DNA from: Paenibacillus chibensis
GTDB lineage: Bacteria; Bacillota; Bacilli; Paenibacillales; Paenibacillaceae
Length of the DNA stretch: 64,000 nt
Reading direction: 5' to 3'
Assembly: GCF_004001045.1 (NCBI RefSeq)
Contig: NZ_BIMK01000007.1
Span: 1 to 64,000, forward strand
The notes beneath the pieces are model-generated. The model was not told the DNA's origin, did no database searches, and worked only from the letters and a program-made list of their open reading frames with translations. The position numbers and the translations under genes are program-made. This document shows, piece after piece, positions 7,983-16,535 of the stretch. Position 1 is the first letter of the stretch. Each line of letters opens with the position of its first letter.

Positions 7983-8486
7983 TTATAGGCCGATGTCGAC
8001 TGTTTTGTGCGTCGAACTTAAAAGCTTTTCGTCAATGGTAGCCGACATGTTTGCGGCACTCTCCGGCACTTCAAAACTAATCTTCGTGGTCTTTTCGATA
8101 CCGGGATTAACATTAACCAATGACGCACCAGGTACGCTATCATACACGCGGCCATTGTCATCCCGCAACTTAAACTGTTCGGAATATAAATCATCGGATT
8201 TACTCGATTCGTTTTTCGCCGTTACGCTCAGGACCACCGTGTTCCCATTTCGCTCAGCATTCGTAATCTTAACGCTAAACGGTCCGACCGTGACGTTATC
8301 GCCAACCTTCGGGACTACATTCAGCGCAACATAAGGATCGTCCGACGCACCATCATCTTTACCTAATCCTAATGCTAACACGACTATCATAACTACGATA
8401 CATACCCCAAAAATTCCAATTATATATTTGATAGTCCTATTACTATTGCTTGAAATTTCCGTTTGTTTATTTTCAGCTTCAGACAT
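7983..8486 (-). CDS. DUF4352-like membrane-anchored immunoglobulin-fold protein
   Basis: 167 residues: a polar N terminus, one transmembrane helix (IIGIFGVCIVVMIVVLALGLG, about residues 25-46), then an extracellular beta-rich domain. That domain contains VKITNAERNGNTVVLSVTAKN, FKLRDDNGRVYDS and KISFEVPESA, the DUF4352/telokin-like pattern. The start at 8486 is set by GGAGGG 9 bases upstream. Such lipoprotein-like proteins are frequent prophage cargo exposed on the lysogen surface. Composition is more AT-rich than in the flanking phage genes. Confidence 0.7.
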   Translation of the reverse strand: MSEAENKQTEISSNSNRTIKYIIGIFGVCIVVMIVVLALGLGKDDGASDDPYVALNVVPKVGDNVTVGPFSVKITNAERNGNTVVLSVTAKNESSKSDDLYSEQFKLRDDNGRVYDSVPGASLVNVNPGIEKTTKISFEVPESAANMSATIDEKLLSSTHKTVDIGL

Positions 8487-8543
8487 AATATACATCCCTC
8501 CGGTATCCCCTAAATAATACCACTAGATTCGTTTACGCGTCCA

Positions 8544-8612
8544 CAAAAAGAAAAGGCGCCCACCAACGAAATCCCTACGTTTTCATACGCAGAAACTCGC
8601 CGATGGGCGCAT
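8544..8612 (-). terminator. terminator downstream of the holin gene
   Basis: GCGCCCA (8556-8562) pairs with TGGGCGC (8604-8610) across a 41-base loop. On the minus strand it is followed by CTTTTCTTTTT. It closes the lysis cassette. Confidence 0.6.
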
Positions 8613-8615
8613 TTA

Positions 8616-8822
8616 TTATTCAGTTTTGTCTTCGTTATTTTTAGCACCGGCTGCATCGCTAATTCCTTCCGCCAGTATATACGCAACACATGCGCCGACA
8701 GCCGCAATAATTCCCGTAACCTGCAGCGTCGTATTCTCGCCGGCTCCAGCCGCTGTTAATACCGATGTTGCCAGCGCAGCCAATAGCGCCCAAAACTTAC
8801 GCGATGCTAATTTCCGTTTCAT
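8616..8822 (-). CDS. phage holin
   Basis: 68 residues with two hydrophobic stretches (FWALLAALATSVLTAAG and VTGIIAAVGACVAYILAEG), a basic N terminus (MKRKLASRK) and a charged tail (AKNNEDKTE). This is the small class II-type holin layout and should form the membrane lesions that release the endolysin. Its start codon overlaps the endolysin stop (TAATG), so the two are translationally coupled. Confidence 0.75.
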   Translation of the reverse strand: MKRKLASRKFWALLAALATSVLTAAGAGENTTLQVTGIIAAVGACVAYILAEGISDAAGAKNNEDKTE

Positions 8823-9592
8823 TACGCGACACCCCTTTCGTTAAAGAATCCACGCCGATAGAGCACGGTAATCAGTCGGTAGAAGTCGTATGAGCCGCCG
8901 GCCGTCGTATCGATCACGCCCGCACGTTTGGCAGCATCGCACGCATCGACAGCCCATACCGGAATGGCCGCCATCTTTGCGTTGCTCTCAAGTGTTGTGA
9001 TCTTCTTAGCCTGCGCCTCAACCATTTCCTGCAGACACTTAAACGCAGCCTTTTCCTCCGCTGTCATTTCGCATTCCTCCTCGTTTTTAAATAACGCGTA
9101 AACCGCATCTATTTGCGCCTGAGTCGGTCGTTTGCCTGCGCGGATCTGCGCGCAAGTGAATCCGAACATCATCTCGAAGTGCGGATAATCCTTGAACGAA
9201 TACCAATCGCCGCCCCACGCAAAGCCGAGCGCCTTCGCTTCCGCAACAACTTCGTACCAGTCAGCTGTTCCGCTGCAGTTACCGTCGCGCTTCATGTCCC
9301 AGGACACCGATTTCCCATCCGGCATTAGTAACGCGAAGTCAATCGCCATACCGAAGTTGTGATTTGAGTATCCACCCTTTGCGTTGGTTACGATCGCCCC
9401 CGGCTTCGTCCGTCCCTGCGCGTATAAAGCGTCCTGCTCCGCAATGGTCCGAAGTCCTTGCGTAATGACGATCGGAACACCGCGGTTATAGCAGCGAATA
9501 ATTAGCGCCTCGGCTGCCGCTTTAACGACGGGAAAAAGTCCGGTCAGTTTAGACGCGGACTTCGAACGTACGTATTCAAGTGTTAACGTCAT
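8822..9592 (-). CDS. endolysin, M15-family L,D-/D,D-peptidase
   Basis: 256 residues. The N-terminal peptidase domain (1-150) shows the zinc-site motif SNHNFGMAIDF (S-x-H-x-x-G-x-A-x-D) near residue 96 and the second metal/catalytic site in DYPHFE near 146. This is the CwlK/VanY-like fold that cuts peptide cross-links in peptidoglycan. A coiled linker (MTAEEKAAFKCLQEMVEAQ) and a C-terminal segment (IPVWAVDACDAAKRAG, then FYRLITVLYRRGFF) follow; the latter is common in phage lysins and probably binds the wall. It has no signal peptide, so it depends on the holin. Confidence 0.9.
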   Translation of the reverse strand: MTLTLEYVRSKSASKLTGLFPVVKAAAEALIIRCYNRGVPIVITQGLRTIAEQDALYAQGRTKPGAIVTNAKGGYSNHNFGMAIDFALLMPDGKSVSWDMKRDGNCSGTADWYEVVAEAKALGFAWGGDWYSFKDYPHFEMMFGFTCAQIRAGKRPTQAQIDAVYALFKNEEECEMTAEEKAAFKCLQEMVEAQAKKITTLESNAKMAAIPVWAVDACDAAKRAGVIDTTAGGSYDFYRLITVLYRRGFFNERGVA

Positions 9593-9599
9593 TCTTGCG

Positions 9600-9941
9600 T
9601 CACTCCTTTCCGTGAACTACCGATTTGATATCGCGGACATCAAGCGCCAGTGATTCGTACCGACTCGCGAGCGTTTCGAACTGATCCGTCAATCCCTCCG
9701 CCAACTTCATGAGGCGGTCTTCCCTTTCGCGCGCATCTGTATTCATGCGTTCTTCGCGCGCAACGGCTTCCGAGTGCATCCGATCGCGTTCCGCCTTGGC
9801 GTCCGCACTAAGGCGTTCCTCTCGCGCTTTCGATTCGTCTTGCATTCGGCGCATCTCGCGCCAAAGTATATATCCGATGATGACGGTCAGCAGCGCAAAT
9901 ATGCCATTCTTAGCCGCTACGTCTAATAGCGTTTGTTCCAC
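9600..9941 (-). CDS. BhlA/UviB-like holin-associated protein
   Basis: 113 residues: a short N terminus, one transmembrane helix (FALLTVIIGYILWREM) and a long charged coiled coil with repeated EERLSADAKAERDRMHSEAVAREER heptads. This matches BhlA/UviB proteins, bacteriocin- and phage-linked pore or accessory holins. The GTG at 9941 lies 6 bases after GGAGGG; the longer open frame runs back through a terminator. It is the first gene of the lysis cassette. Confidence 0.75.
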   Translation of the reverse strand: MEQTLLDVAAKNGIFALLTVIIGYILWREMRRMQDESKAREERLSADAKAERDRMHSEAVAREERMNTDAREREDRLMKLAEGLTDQFETLASRYESLALDVRDIKSVVHGKE

Positions 9942-9967
9942 GTTGGACCCTCCGCCCTCCCTAAGCG

Positions 9968-10000
9968 TAAAAAGCCCCCGGACCACTCCCGAGGGCATAA
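9968..10000 (-). terminator. terminator at the end of the tail operon
   Basis: GCCCTCGG and CCGGGGGC pair with one G-U on the minus strand and are followed by TTTTTAC. It sits just before the BhlA ribosome site and separates tail from lysis genes; readthrough or an unseen promoter must feed the lysis genes. Confidence 0.65.
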
Positions 10001-10030
10001 AAATAGCGCTCCGTATTTTACGGGCGCTTC

Positions 10031-10171
10031 TTAGGCTATATATTCGATGTTTGTGATCTGCTTATATTGCTCGGCCGAAATCATCTTGGCGACGACGAAG
10101 GTTTTTAGGCTCTCGTCTGTATATGCCGGATGTCCGTTGTCGTAAAAGCGTTTAACCGTTGAATACCACAT
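10031..10171 (-). CDS. xkdX: XkdX family protein
   Basis: 46 residues starting MWYSTVKRFYDNGHPAYTDE and ending near QYKQITNIEYIA, a close match to the XkdX family found after the tail fibre in PBSX-like phages. The AAAGGAGGTG ribosome site lies in the end of the previous gene, and the ATG overlaps that gene's stop (TAATG). The function is unknown; it is probably a small structural or fibre-assembly factor. Confidence 0.85.
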   Translation of the reverse strand: MWYSTVKRFYDNGHPAYTDESLKTFVVAKMISAEQYKQITNIEYIA

Positions 10172-10374
10172 TATGCAGCACCTCCTTTCAGCATTGCGAC
10201 TTCAAGCAACAGATTGCCCACGGTATCCTCCAGCTGCATGATTGTGGCCTTATCCATGGCACTTTCCATCAGCAGGTTTCCAAGGTCAGCACCCATTTGC
10301 TCAGTTTGCTTCTGCGGGTCCTTGTCCTCGTTAACAAAATTGATCGTTGAATCTTTGATGTCAATATATTGCAT
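10171..10374 (-). CDS. small tail-region protein, 67 aa
   Basis: An acidic helical protein (MQYIDIKDSTINFVNEDKDP, then LGNLLMESAMDKATIMQLED) with alternating hydrophobic residues that suggest a short coiled coil. It lies between the tail fibre and XkdX, with one-base stop/start overlaps at both ends. Its place suggests a fibre chaperone or tip protein, but no family was recognised. Confidence 0.6.
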   Translation of the reverse strand: MQYIDIKDSTINFVNEDKDPQKQTEQMGADLGNLLMESAMDKATIMQLEDTVGNLLLEVAMLKGGAA

Positions 10375-12485
10375 TAGCCAACGCCTCCCAATATTTTATT
10401 TATCTTAACGTTATCAGACGTTGAAGATCGTTTCATAGTCAACCGGATTTCAGCAGGGCCGGATGCCGTCAACGCCTTAACGAATTGATCCTCATTCCCG
10501 GCGGTCGTCTTGTCCATCGTCTGACCGTTCAGAGCAGCTGACACGGTTAATCCGGCGTCATGCTGTACCCACGTCACGGCTTCGTCGGTGTCCTTGAGTT
10601 TAAAGCGGATGTCGTTTTCTGTGATTGGTGTTTCACTCCCTTTCACCCAACGGCCATAGAATGCTATCTTTTGCGAAGTTTTGCATACAAAAGGTGGTTG
10701 CTCGAAGTCTAATGTGAAATCAAGCAAGGCGCTAGTGGTAGTTGGGTATGTGCTGCCCGCTATTACGTCTGATACAATCCAATTCTTCCCGTCGTAAGAA
10801 GCTTGTTTCATGCCACCTCCAACAGAACCAACATTAAACACGATAAAAACTTTGTTGTTTTTGTTAACTGTTAGGGATGGGTACCACATCGAAACAGTAT
10901 TCCCATTTGTTATCTTCTGCGCCGTCGACCAAGAAACTCCGCCATTGTCAGAATAAGAAATAAAGATGTTGTACGCGCTCGAATCAGTGCTATCTGACCC
11001 TTGCCAAGCAACCCATATCCGACCGTTTGCAAGGCCGTTAATGCTTTTAGGCACGAATGCGACGGATGGATATGCTATTGGATAATCACCCGGTGTATAA
11101 ATGTTTCTATATCCCCATGACCCCGAATCTAGGGTTAGGGAACGTACATAGTTTGCATTCACTGTGACGAATCGCGCAAAAATCTGAGGCGAACCATCAG
11201 CGGTCAATACCACGGATGGAAGATTCCAATTTGCTGTAGCTACGCCTTCTGGGGTCACTTGTTGTGCAGCACCCCACGTTACGTCCCATAAGTTGTTGAT
11301 AGTTCCTTTTGCATATCGAATATTAAAGCTATTCGGATAAGAACTGTTTTTAGACGTCCATACCGCGTGTATTTCGGTTCCGGCTTCGTTAATAACTAGG
11401 GACGCGCCGCTGCTAAATTCGGTTTGTGCGGAGTCTGGATATCTTATATTACTTATGGCGCCTGTTAGTGCGTCTATTGTAACAGAAGCGCATTGCGCGG
11501 TTTTGCTGTTGTTTATTTGAAGTACGAATATTCGTGTTCCAAACGATGCAAGATAACTCTCTTCGTATCCGAATGTTAATACTACTAGTTGGGTGAACGT
11601 ATTTCCGTCATCTTTACTAACCATGATTGATGTGTTACCAGAGCCGGGAAGGTATGCACACGTAACAAGCCAATTATTACTTAACCTTACCAGCTTGCGT
11701 CCGTTACCATTTATAGTATAGGTGGAACCTGAAATTACTGTAGAATCCGCTACGTTTATATTAACCTGCGTACTCCACCCGCCAAACTTAGCGCACTTAT
11801 TAACTGTATCTATCACGGCAGACGTTCGCGCCACACTCGCCTTTGCTTTATACGCTCTAGCTAATGCTGGAATAGTCAACGTGCTGCCGCTGATAGATGT
11901 GATCGTCATACGCTCGATGTTCACGTCATCAAAAATCGTGACCTCCATGCCAGCAGCTAAGCCAGTAACGGACTCTACTGGGATGGAAATCGCACCTACA
12001 GATAACGCGGCAGTTGTGACCGTCTTTGTCGTGTCGATCGTCATACCGAAAGAATCTGCAAAGTTGCTGCCGAAGGTGACTCCGCTCGGTACCCGTTTGG
12101 ACGCTTCCAGCTGAAGGTTGAGGTTCGCCAGCTCGCGCTCCAAGCCCCGAATATCTTGTTTAGATTCCTGCTGTATCTGCACCTTGGTAAATGCTATCTG
12201 AGTATCGGCATATGATTTTGAGTTTGATTCAGCCGTAACCGCTCGATCATTAGCAGTCTTCACAGCCTTCTCCGTCGCCGCCACATCTTCCCGCGTCCCG
12301 TCCGTTGCATTTGACAGCATCGTAATCCCTTTTTTCGTCAAACTCGCGTCAGGCACCGTCACGTCCGCAAGTGCCGCCTTAACGTTCGTATCCACCGCCT
12401 GGGCCAGCGCATTCATGTCCCGCGGCACGTCCGCCGTGGCGTTCGCGTCCACTAGCGGCAGTTTTAAATTTGGTGTATTCGCCAT
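10374..12485 (-). CDS. tail fibre with sialidase-like beta-propeller (Asp-box) domain
   Basis: 703 residues. The N terminus (MANTPNLKLPLVDANATADV) is typical of baseplate-attached fibres and is followed by a helical shaft (residues 60-130). A large beta-rich region contains Asp-box motifs such as SKDDGNTF (near 290) and SYSDNGGVSWS (near 510), the hallmark of sialidase/BNR propellers. The C-terminal domain probably binds the receptor. No catalytic Arg triad was confirmed, so it may only bind cell-wall sugars. Base composition in the propeller is AT-richer than in neighbouring genes, as expected for a swapped host-range module. Confidence 0.8.
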   Translation of the reverse strand: MANTPNLKLPLVDANATADVPRDMNALAQAVDTNVKAALADVTVPDASLTKKGITMLSNATDGTREDVAATEKAVKTANDRAVTAESNSKSYADTQIAFTKVQIQQESKQDIRGLERELANLNLQLEASKRVPSGVTFGSNFADSFGMTIDTTKTVTTAALSVGAISIPVESVTGLAAGMEVTIFDDVNIERMTITSISGSTLTIPALARAYKAKASVARTSAVIDTVNKCAKFGGWSTQVNINVADSTVISGSTYTINGNGRKLVRLSNNWLVTCAYLPGSGNTSIMVSKDDGNTFTQLVVLTFGYEESYLASFGTRIFVLQINNSKTAQCASVTIDALTGAISNIRYPDSAQTEFSSGASLVINEAGTEIHAVWTSKNSSYPNSFNIRYAKGTINNLWDVTWGAAQQVTPEGVATANWNLPSVVLTADGSPQIFARFVTVNANYVRSLTLDSGSWGYRNIYTPGDYPIAYPSVAFVPKSINGLANGRIWVAWQGSDSTDSSAYNIFISYSDNGGVSWSTAQKITNGNTVSMWYPSLTVNKNNKVFIVFNVGSVGGGMKQASYDGKNWIVSDVIAGSTYPTTTSALLDFTLDFEQPPFVCKTSQKIAFYGRWVKGSETPITENDIRFKLKDTDEAVTWVQHDAGLTVSAALNGQTMDKTTAGNEDQFVKALTASGPAEIRLTMKRSSTSDNVKINKILGGVG

Positions 12486-12487
12486 TC

Positions 12488-13060
12488 TTACGTCATCCCC
12501 CGATTATATAATTCAGCGTAGGTTTTGCCGGTTTCCGCCACCTGCGCGTAAGTCTTTCCGCTCGCTTTAAGTTCCGCGTACGTGTAGAAACGGAACACGT
12601 AATCAATCGCCATATGCGCCGGTGCAATATCGCGTACGGCCGCCTTAAGCGCGTCGATCTGCGCCGGCACGCCCATCGAACTCACGAACGTAATCACGAT
12701 CGTATATTCGGCGGCCTTGTTCGTAACCGCAACCTCCCCGTTCGCATACGCTGACGCCACGTTCTTAATGAGTTCCGCGTCCACCTTACCGACGCCGCGC
12801 AGCTTGCCGAGCAGGATCTCGCGCCGCTGTTCGTACGATTTCGATGGGTCAGTCGTAACGCCGAAAATGCGCTCCCATGACGCAAGCCCCCACGTTGCTG
12901 TTTCGATAAAGAATTGCGCCAGCACGTCGTCAATGCTTGCGTTAAGCCGCGCCAACTCTTCGGCCTCGCGATCGAGAATGTTATCCGCGGCCTCGATACC
13001 TTCATAGTATTTCGGCAGGTAATCGTGCATGTCGCGCTTAATTTCGCTTAGTGTCCGCAT
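12488..13060 (-). CDS. xkdU: XkdU-like baseplate wedge protein (DUF2313)
   Basis: 190 residues. The N terminus MRTLSEIKRDMHDYLPKYYE, the segment ATWGLASWERIFGV and the central QRREILLGKLRGVGKVDAE are typical of YmfQ/DUF2313 tail proteins. These sit in the baseplate between the J-like protein and the fibre. The start codon overlaps the stop of the J protein, so it is in the same translational chain. Confidence 0.85.
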   Translation of the reverse strand: MRTLSEIKRDMHDYLPKYYEGIEAADNILDREAEELARLNASIDDVLAQFFIETATWGLASWERIFGVTTDPSKSYEQRREILLGKLRGVGKVDAELIKNVASAYANGEVAVTNKAAEYTIVITFVSSMGVPAQIDALKAAVRDIAPAHMAIDYVFRFYTYAELKASGKTYAQVAETGKTYAELYNRGMT

Positions 13061-14652
13061 TACGTAATCGTCACCGTCCCGAGCACCGCGACCTCGCCGT
13101 CCGCAATTGCGACGTTGCCGGTGCCGCCGTTTATCGTCAGGTTGCGATAGTCAACGATTGGCGGAATATCGAGCAGGATGTTCGCGATACGTGTGATCCT
13201 AACGAGTGGGTCCGCAAATGCGAGCGACTTAAGGTACGCCCGAACTCCGTCTTCGACTTGCTTTTGGACATCCGCAGGAGCCTTCGAGTCGCCGTCTTCG
13301 CTGATAAATTCGACTTGGTCTTCCCACAATGTCACTCCTTCAATTAAGTTGTGTGGTCGACCTGTCCAAAGTTCAATCGGCTGGATTCCATCCCAATAAA
13401 ACGGCAGCTCCACCCACGTCCAATCCGTGCTTAACTGTCTCGGAGAAAACATAAGCTCATCATCCGTTGGAGTTCCGGAGCCTTGATATCGTTCGAACGG
13501 CGTTAATGTCTGCGGATTTTGCATGGACAGGACGAAGAACTTAGTAGTCGATGTGGTGTCGCTCACCTTAACGCGGGCACGAATTTTATATTGCCCGGCC
13601 TTCCCGAGCATGTTCGCGAGCGTTTCGCCGCTAATCGTCGCCTTACTGTTTCCGTTCGTCACGTACGTAAATTTGACGCATCTTCCGCCGCTTGCCCCCG
13701 CCTGAGTATCGTCAATGCTGCCGCCATAACCGCTATTGACCGTTAATGCCTCCGCTTCAATGGCCGATTTGACCCTCGGCGTAAATACCGACGAATAGCC
13801 TGGCGCCCAGTCTACGTCTACGTTTACGTTGATGGCGACTTCCTTCGCGCCGACGACCGTAGCGATTGCGCCAATCGGGGCCGCGCCTTGACCAGTGCCG
13901 TCCTGTGTGGGATCGATATACGTTTGTGCCGCGGTTACGACCGAAGCATCCGGCGCGGTCTTATCGTCGTCCAAGAGTACGACTTTAACGGTGCCGGGTC
14001 CGTTCCATATCGGATACACTTTCGCGTCACTAACGCCGGGTATCTCAAGCGCCCATTGGCGGTATTGATTCGAGTTGCCCGAAGTAGCCGGGCGCCGAGC
14101 ACGTTCGATGTATCGCGCCAATAACGACGCATCGGATTCAGAGTCGACGCCTCCCTCGAAATTGACCGTGTTTGTTACCGCAACTATGCCGACAAGATCG
14201 CCGAGCAGCGTATTGACCAATCCGATACCGACGTTTCCGGCCGCGCTTGCCTCCTGCGCATCTGCCGCCACGGTTGCGGTACCGCCTGCTATGATTGCGG
14301 CCGCCTTGGTCACGAAATAAACCGGAGAGTCGCCGCCAGTGCTTGCGAGTGTACCCGCCGGAATCACAGTCCCATCAGGACCGGCAAACGTTAATGTACC
14401 GAATGCTTTTACCGCAGGCTTGCGTGTCAGGCCGTACTCAGCCGCGCGTTTATCGAGGTATTCTCCCGCCGTCGTATCTGCGAATCCGAGCTGCAGCACG
14501 GTGTCCAAGCCTGCGTAAGCAAGCGATAGTTCGATCGCGGCTGGCGTGAGCAAGTCGTTTGTGACCGAACCCTGCCGCTTATCAATATCGGAGGGCGACG
14601 CGTCCAGCATCCGGTCGAGTATCGCGGCGGACGTTTGTTGTTCATACGCCAT
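13060..14652 (-). CDS. xkdT: baseplate J-like protein (XkdT) with inserted domain
   Basis: 530 residues against about 350 for XkdT-type proteins. Residues 1-287 (for example LTPAAIELSLAYAGLDTVLQ, then GTVIPAGT, then GVSDAKVYPIWNGPGTVKVV) and 456-530 (RAYLKSLAFADPLVRITRI, then LDIPPIVDYRNLTING) are the standard gp47/J fold. Between them, residues about 288-455 form an extra beta-rich domain (GGRCVKFTYVTNGNSKATIS, then KIRARVKVSDTTSTTKFFV, then WTWVELPFYWDGIQPIELW). This resembles galactose-binding/CBM-like jelly rolls. The reading frame is uninterrupted, so the insert is a decoration domain, perhaps for surface binding. Confidence 0.88.
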   Translation of the reverse strand: MAYEQQTSAAILDRMLDASPSDIDKRQGSVTNDLLTPAAIELSLAYAGLDTVLQLGFADTTAGEYLDKRAAEYGLTRKPAVKAFGTLTFAGPDGTVIPAGTLASTGGDSPVYFVTKAAAIIAGGTATVAADAQEASAAGNVGIGLVNTLLGDLVGIVAVTNTVNFEGGVDSESDASLLARYIERARRPATSGNSNQYRQWALEIPGVSDAKVYPIWNGPGTVKVVLLDDDKTAPDASVVTAAQTYIDPTQDGTGQGAAPIGAIATVVGAKEVAINVNVDVDWAPGYSSVFTPRVKSAIEAEALTVNSGYGGSIDDTQAGASGGRCVKFTYVTNGNSKATISGETLANMLGKAGQYKIRARVKVSDTTSTTKFFVLSMQNPQTLTPFERYQGSGTPTDDELMFSPRQLSTDWTWVELPFYWDGIQPIELWTGRPHNLIEGVTLWEDQVEFISEDGDSKAPADVQKQVEDGVRAYLKSLAFADPLVRITRIANILLDIPPIVDYRNLTINGGTGNVAIADGEVAVLGTVTIT

Positions 14653-15068
14653 TAAATCGTCACCTCCATCGGGATAGTTTCGTCCGCAACGTCAACGTAA
14701 AAAGACACGTAAAGGCGGTCGCCCTCGCGTGTCAATTCGAATCCATATACGGAATCTATGCGATCATCGTAAATCAGCGCTTCCTCTATTACTCGTGGCA
14801 CTTCCGTTTCGAGCAGATCCGTCGTGACGTCTTGGCCGATTAGATCATCGAGTTCGCTGCCGTAATCGTCGTCGTAAATCGCGAATCGGAACCGCGCCGT
14901 TTTGATCGCTTTATAAATGAACTGTTTAACCGCATCCTGACCGTCAACGTGGCCGCCAAGCTCGCCGACATCGATGTTAAGTGCGTACGTCTTCAGCGGC
15001 TGCTCGATCGGGTCTGTTACGATGATATCCGCGCTGTCTTCCTCCGGAACAAGTGGACTAAGCGCCAT
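14652..15068 (-). CDS. xkdS: XkdS-like baseplate protein (DUF2634)
   Basis: 138 residues. PLKTYALNIDVGELGGHVDG, AVKQFIYKAIKTARFRFAIY and DDDYGSELDDLIGQD are the conserved block of DUF2634/gp25-like baseplate wedge proteins, the counterpart of T4 gp25. The gene overlaps its neighbours on both sides. Confidence 0.88.
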   Translation of the reverse strand: MALSPLVPEEDSADIIVTDPIEQPLKTYALNIDVGELGGHVDGQDAVKQFIYKAIKTARFRFAIYDDDYGSELDDLIGQDVTTDLLETEVPRVIEEALIYDDRIDSVYGFELTREGDRLYVSFYVDVADETIPMEVTI

Positions 15069-15411
15069 CGCTATCGCCTCCTATGCGGTCCAGGATTGCG
15101 TACCCCTGTCCGTTTTTAAACGACGCAACAATGACGCGGTCGCCCGCCTTCAGAGCGTTTTCAAACTCGATATCGACCGGAGTTGCGCCGTCGATGCGGG
15201 CCTTTCGCGTATGCTTAACGAGTGATTCGGCAACAACGAAATCGTCCGCGTCCAGTTCAATCGGCATGTTATCGATTTTGATTCGCAGGGACGGAGGCTC
15301 TGCGGTGACGGTCGCAAACTCGATGTCTACGTCCTTGTTGTATCCGACCTGCTTTATTAACCCTCTTAACTGACTAACACTAGAGCCTTCTATAAGCTCG
15401 ACCGCCATCAC
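15058..15411 (-). CDS. xkdR: XkdR-like protein (DUF2577)
   Basis: 117 residues with an OB-like beta core (DDFVVAESLVKHTRKARID, then ALKAGDRVIVASFKNGQGYAILDR), as in the DUF2577/XkdR family. It lies between the hub protein and the gp25-like wedge protein. It starts with two ATG codons and overlaps the XkdQ stop. Confidence 0.85.
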   Translation of the reverse strand: MMAVELIEGSSVSQLRGLIKQVGYNKDVDIEFATVTAEPPSLRIKIDNMPIELDADDFVVAESLVKHTRKARIDGATPVDIEFENALKAGDRVIVASFKNGQGYAILDRIGGDSDGA

Positions 15412-16535
15412 TTACCTCCGTTCTGCTTTTTGATTGTATTTATTAGCTGCGTAACCGGATCATTTCCGCCTTTTTTGGTTTTCTTCGGCTTGGTGGTCAT
15501 TTTGGCGTTCTTTTTCTTTTTCTTGGCGGCTTCCTTTTTCTCCGAGTCTGCTTCGTAATCAAGCTTCGGCAGGTCGTCCGTTTTGGATAACGTAACGCTC
15601 ATCGTGTGGGCGCCGTTCTCGAACGTATGAGTATCCGCGTTAACATAAAAGCCGCCGACCAGGTCCGTCATGCTCTCGAAAGCATATACGGCAGACCCAG
15701 CGACGACTTCCGTTATTCCTAGCGCCTCAACCGTTACCTCCTCGTTTACCTTAGCGAGTTCCTTAAGGCGCGTTTTGGCGAGTTGTTCAATTTGCGATTT
15801 GTTAAGCTTAGAATCCGCCTGCTCTAAGTGCTGCATCAACCCGTACTTTGCGGCCATTGCTGCATCCCTTGCAGACGCGGTAATCGGCTTATCCTCGTCA
15901 TCTCCGCCCAAGACTTTAACGGCCGTGCGCATGTCCTCGATGGATCGCGACCGGTTTGCGGATATGATGTTAACGCCGTCCTCGATCATCCAGCGTACGA
16001 TTTCGTCTTTCTTCTCGCGAAGGAACAACTTGCCCTCACGAGCATATACGAAGAACTTCCGGCCGTTTTGCTTTCGTGTCTCCGTCAGCGCCGTGACAAT
16101 CATGTCCCACAAGTCCATATTGCGCAGGATCATTTTCGGGATGACGTAGCCGGTCGACGCGATCGTTCCCGTCGGAATCTCGAACGCTTTGCAAATCTCC
16201 TTAACGATGGCACCCGCCGTCATGCCGACGAACTTACGAGTATCAGCGTTCTTCGTGAGATACACGTTTTCATCATACGCGGTAATCGTAGCGCTCCCCT
16301 TATCGTCGATATCGTACGTAAAGATGATGCCGCGGAACAGCCCGACGTTGTCCGCATAGAATCGGATTTCTTTGCCGACCTCGAACGCAAGCGCCTGTTC
16401 CTCACCGTTCAGCGTGTTGGATAGCGTTAAGGTTAGCGTGCGGAAAGGCTGCGCAACGTCTCCGGACCATTCCGCGCGAACGACGAGCTGTTCAACGTAA
16501 TATTTTCCGTCATAAAGTACGACTATCTTCGCCAC
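15408..16535 (-). CDS. xkdQ: XkdQ-like baseplate hub protein
   Basis: 375 residues. The N-terminal part (VVLYDGKYYVEQLVVRAEWS, then LTLSNTLNGEEQALAFEVGK) and the YVIPKMILRNMDLWDMIVTALTE block match the PBSX XkdQ / phage late-control D type hub that forms the base of the tail tube. The C terminus is a lysine-rich tract (EKKEAAKKKKKNAKMTTKPK), unusual for the family and perhaps a DNA- or wall-contacting tail. Confidence 0.82.
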   Translation of the reverse strand: MAKIVVLYDGKYYVEQLVVRAEWSGDVAQPFRTLTLTLSNTLNGEEQALAFEVGKEIRFYADNVGLFRGIIFTYDIDDKGSATITAYDENVYLTKNADTRKFVGMTAGAIVKEICKAFEIPTGTIASTGYVIPKMILRNMDLWDMIVTALTETRKQNGRKFFVYAREGKLFLREKKDEIVRWMIEDGVNIISANRSRSIEDMRTAVKVLGGDDEDKPITASARDAAMAAKYGLMQHLEQADSKLNKSQIEQLAKTRLKELAKVNEEVTVEALGITEVVAGSAVYAFESMTDLVGGFYVNADTHTFENGAHTMSVTLSKTDDLPKLDYEADSEKKEAAKKKKKNAKMTTKPKKTKKGGNDPVTQLINTIKKQNGGK

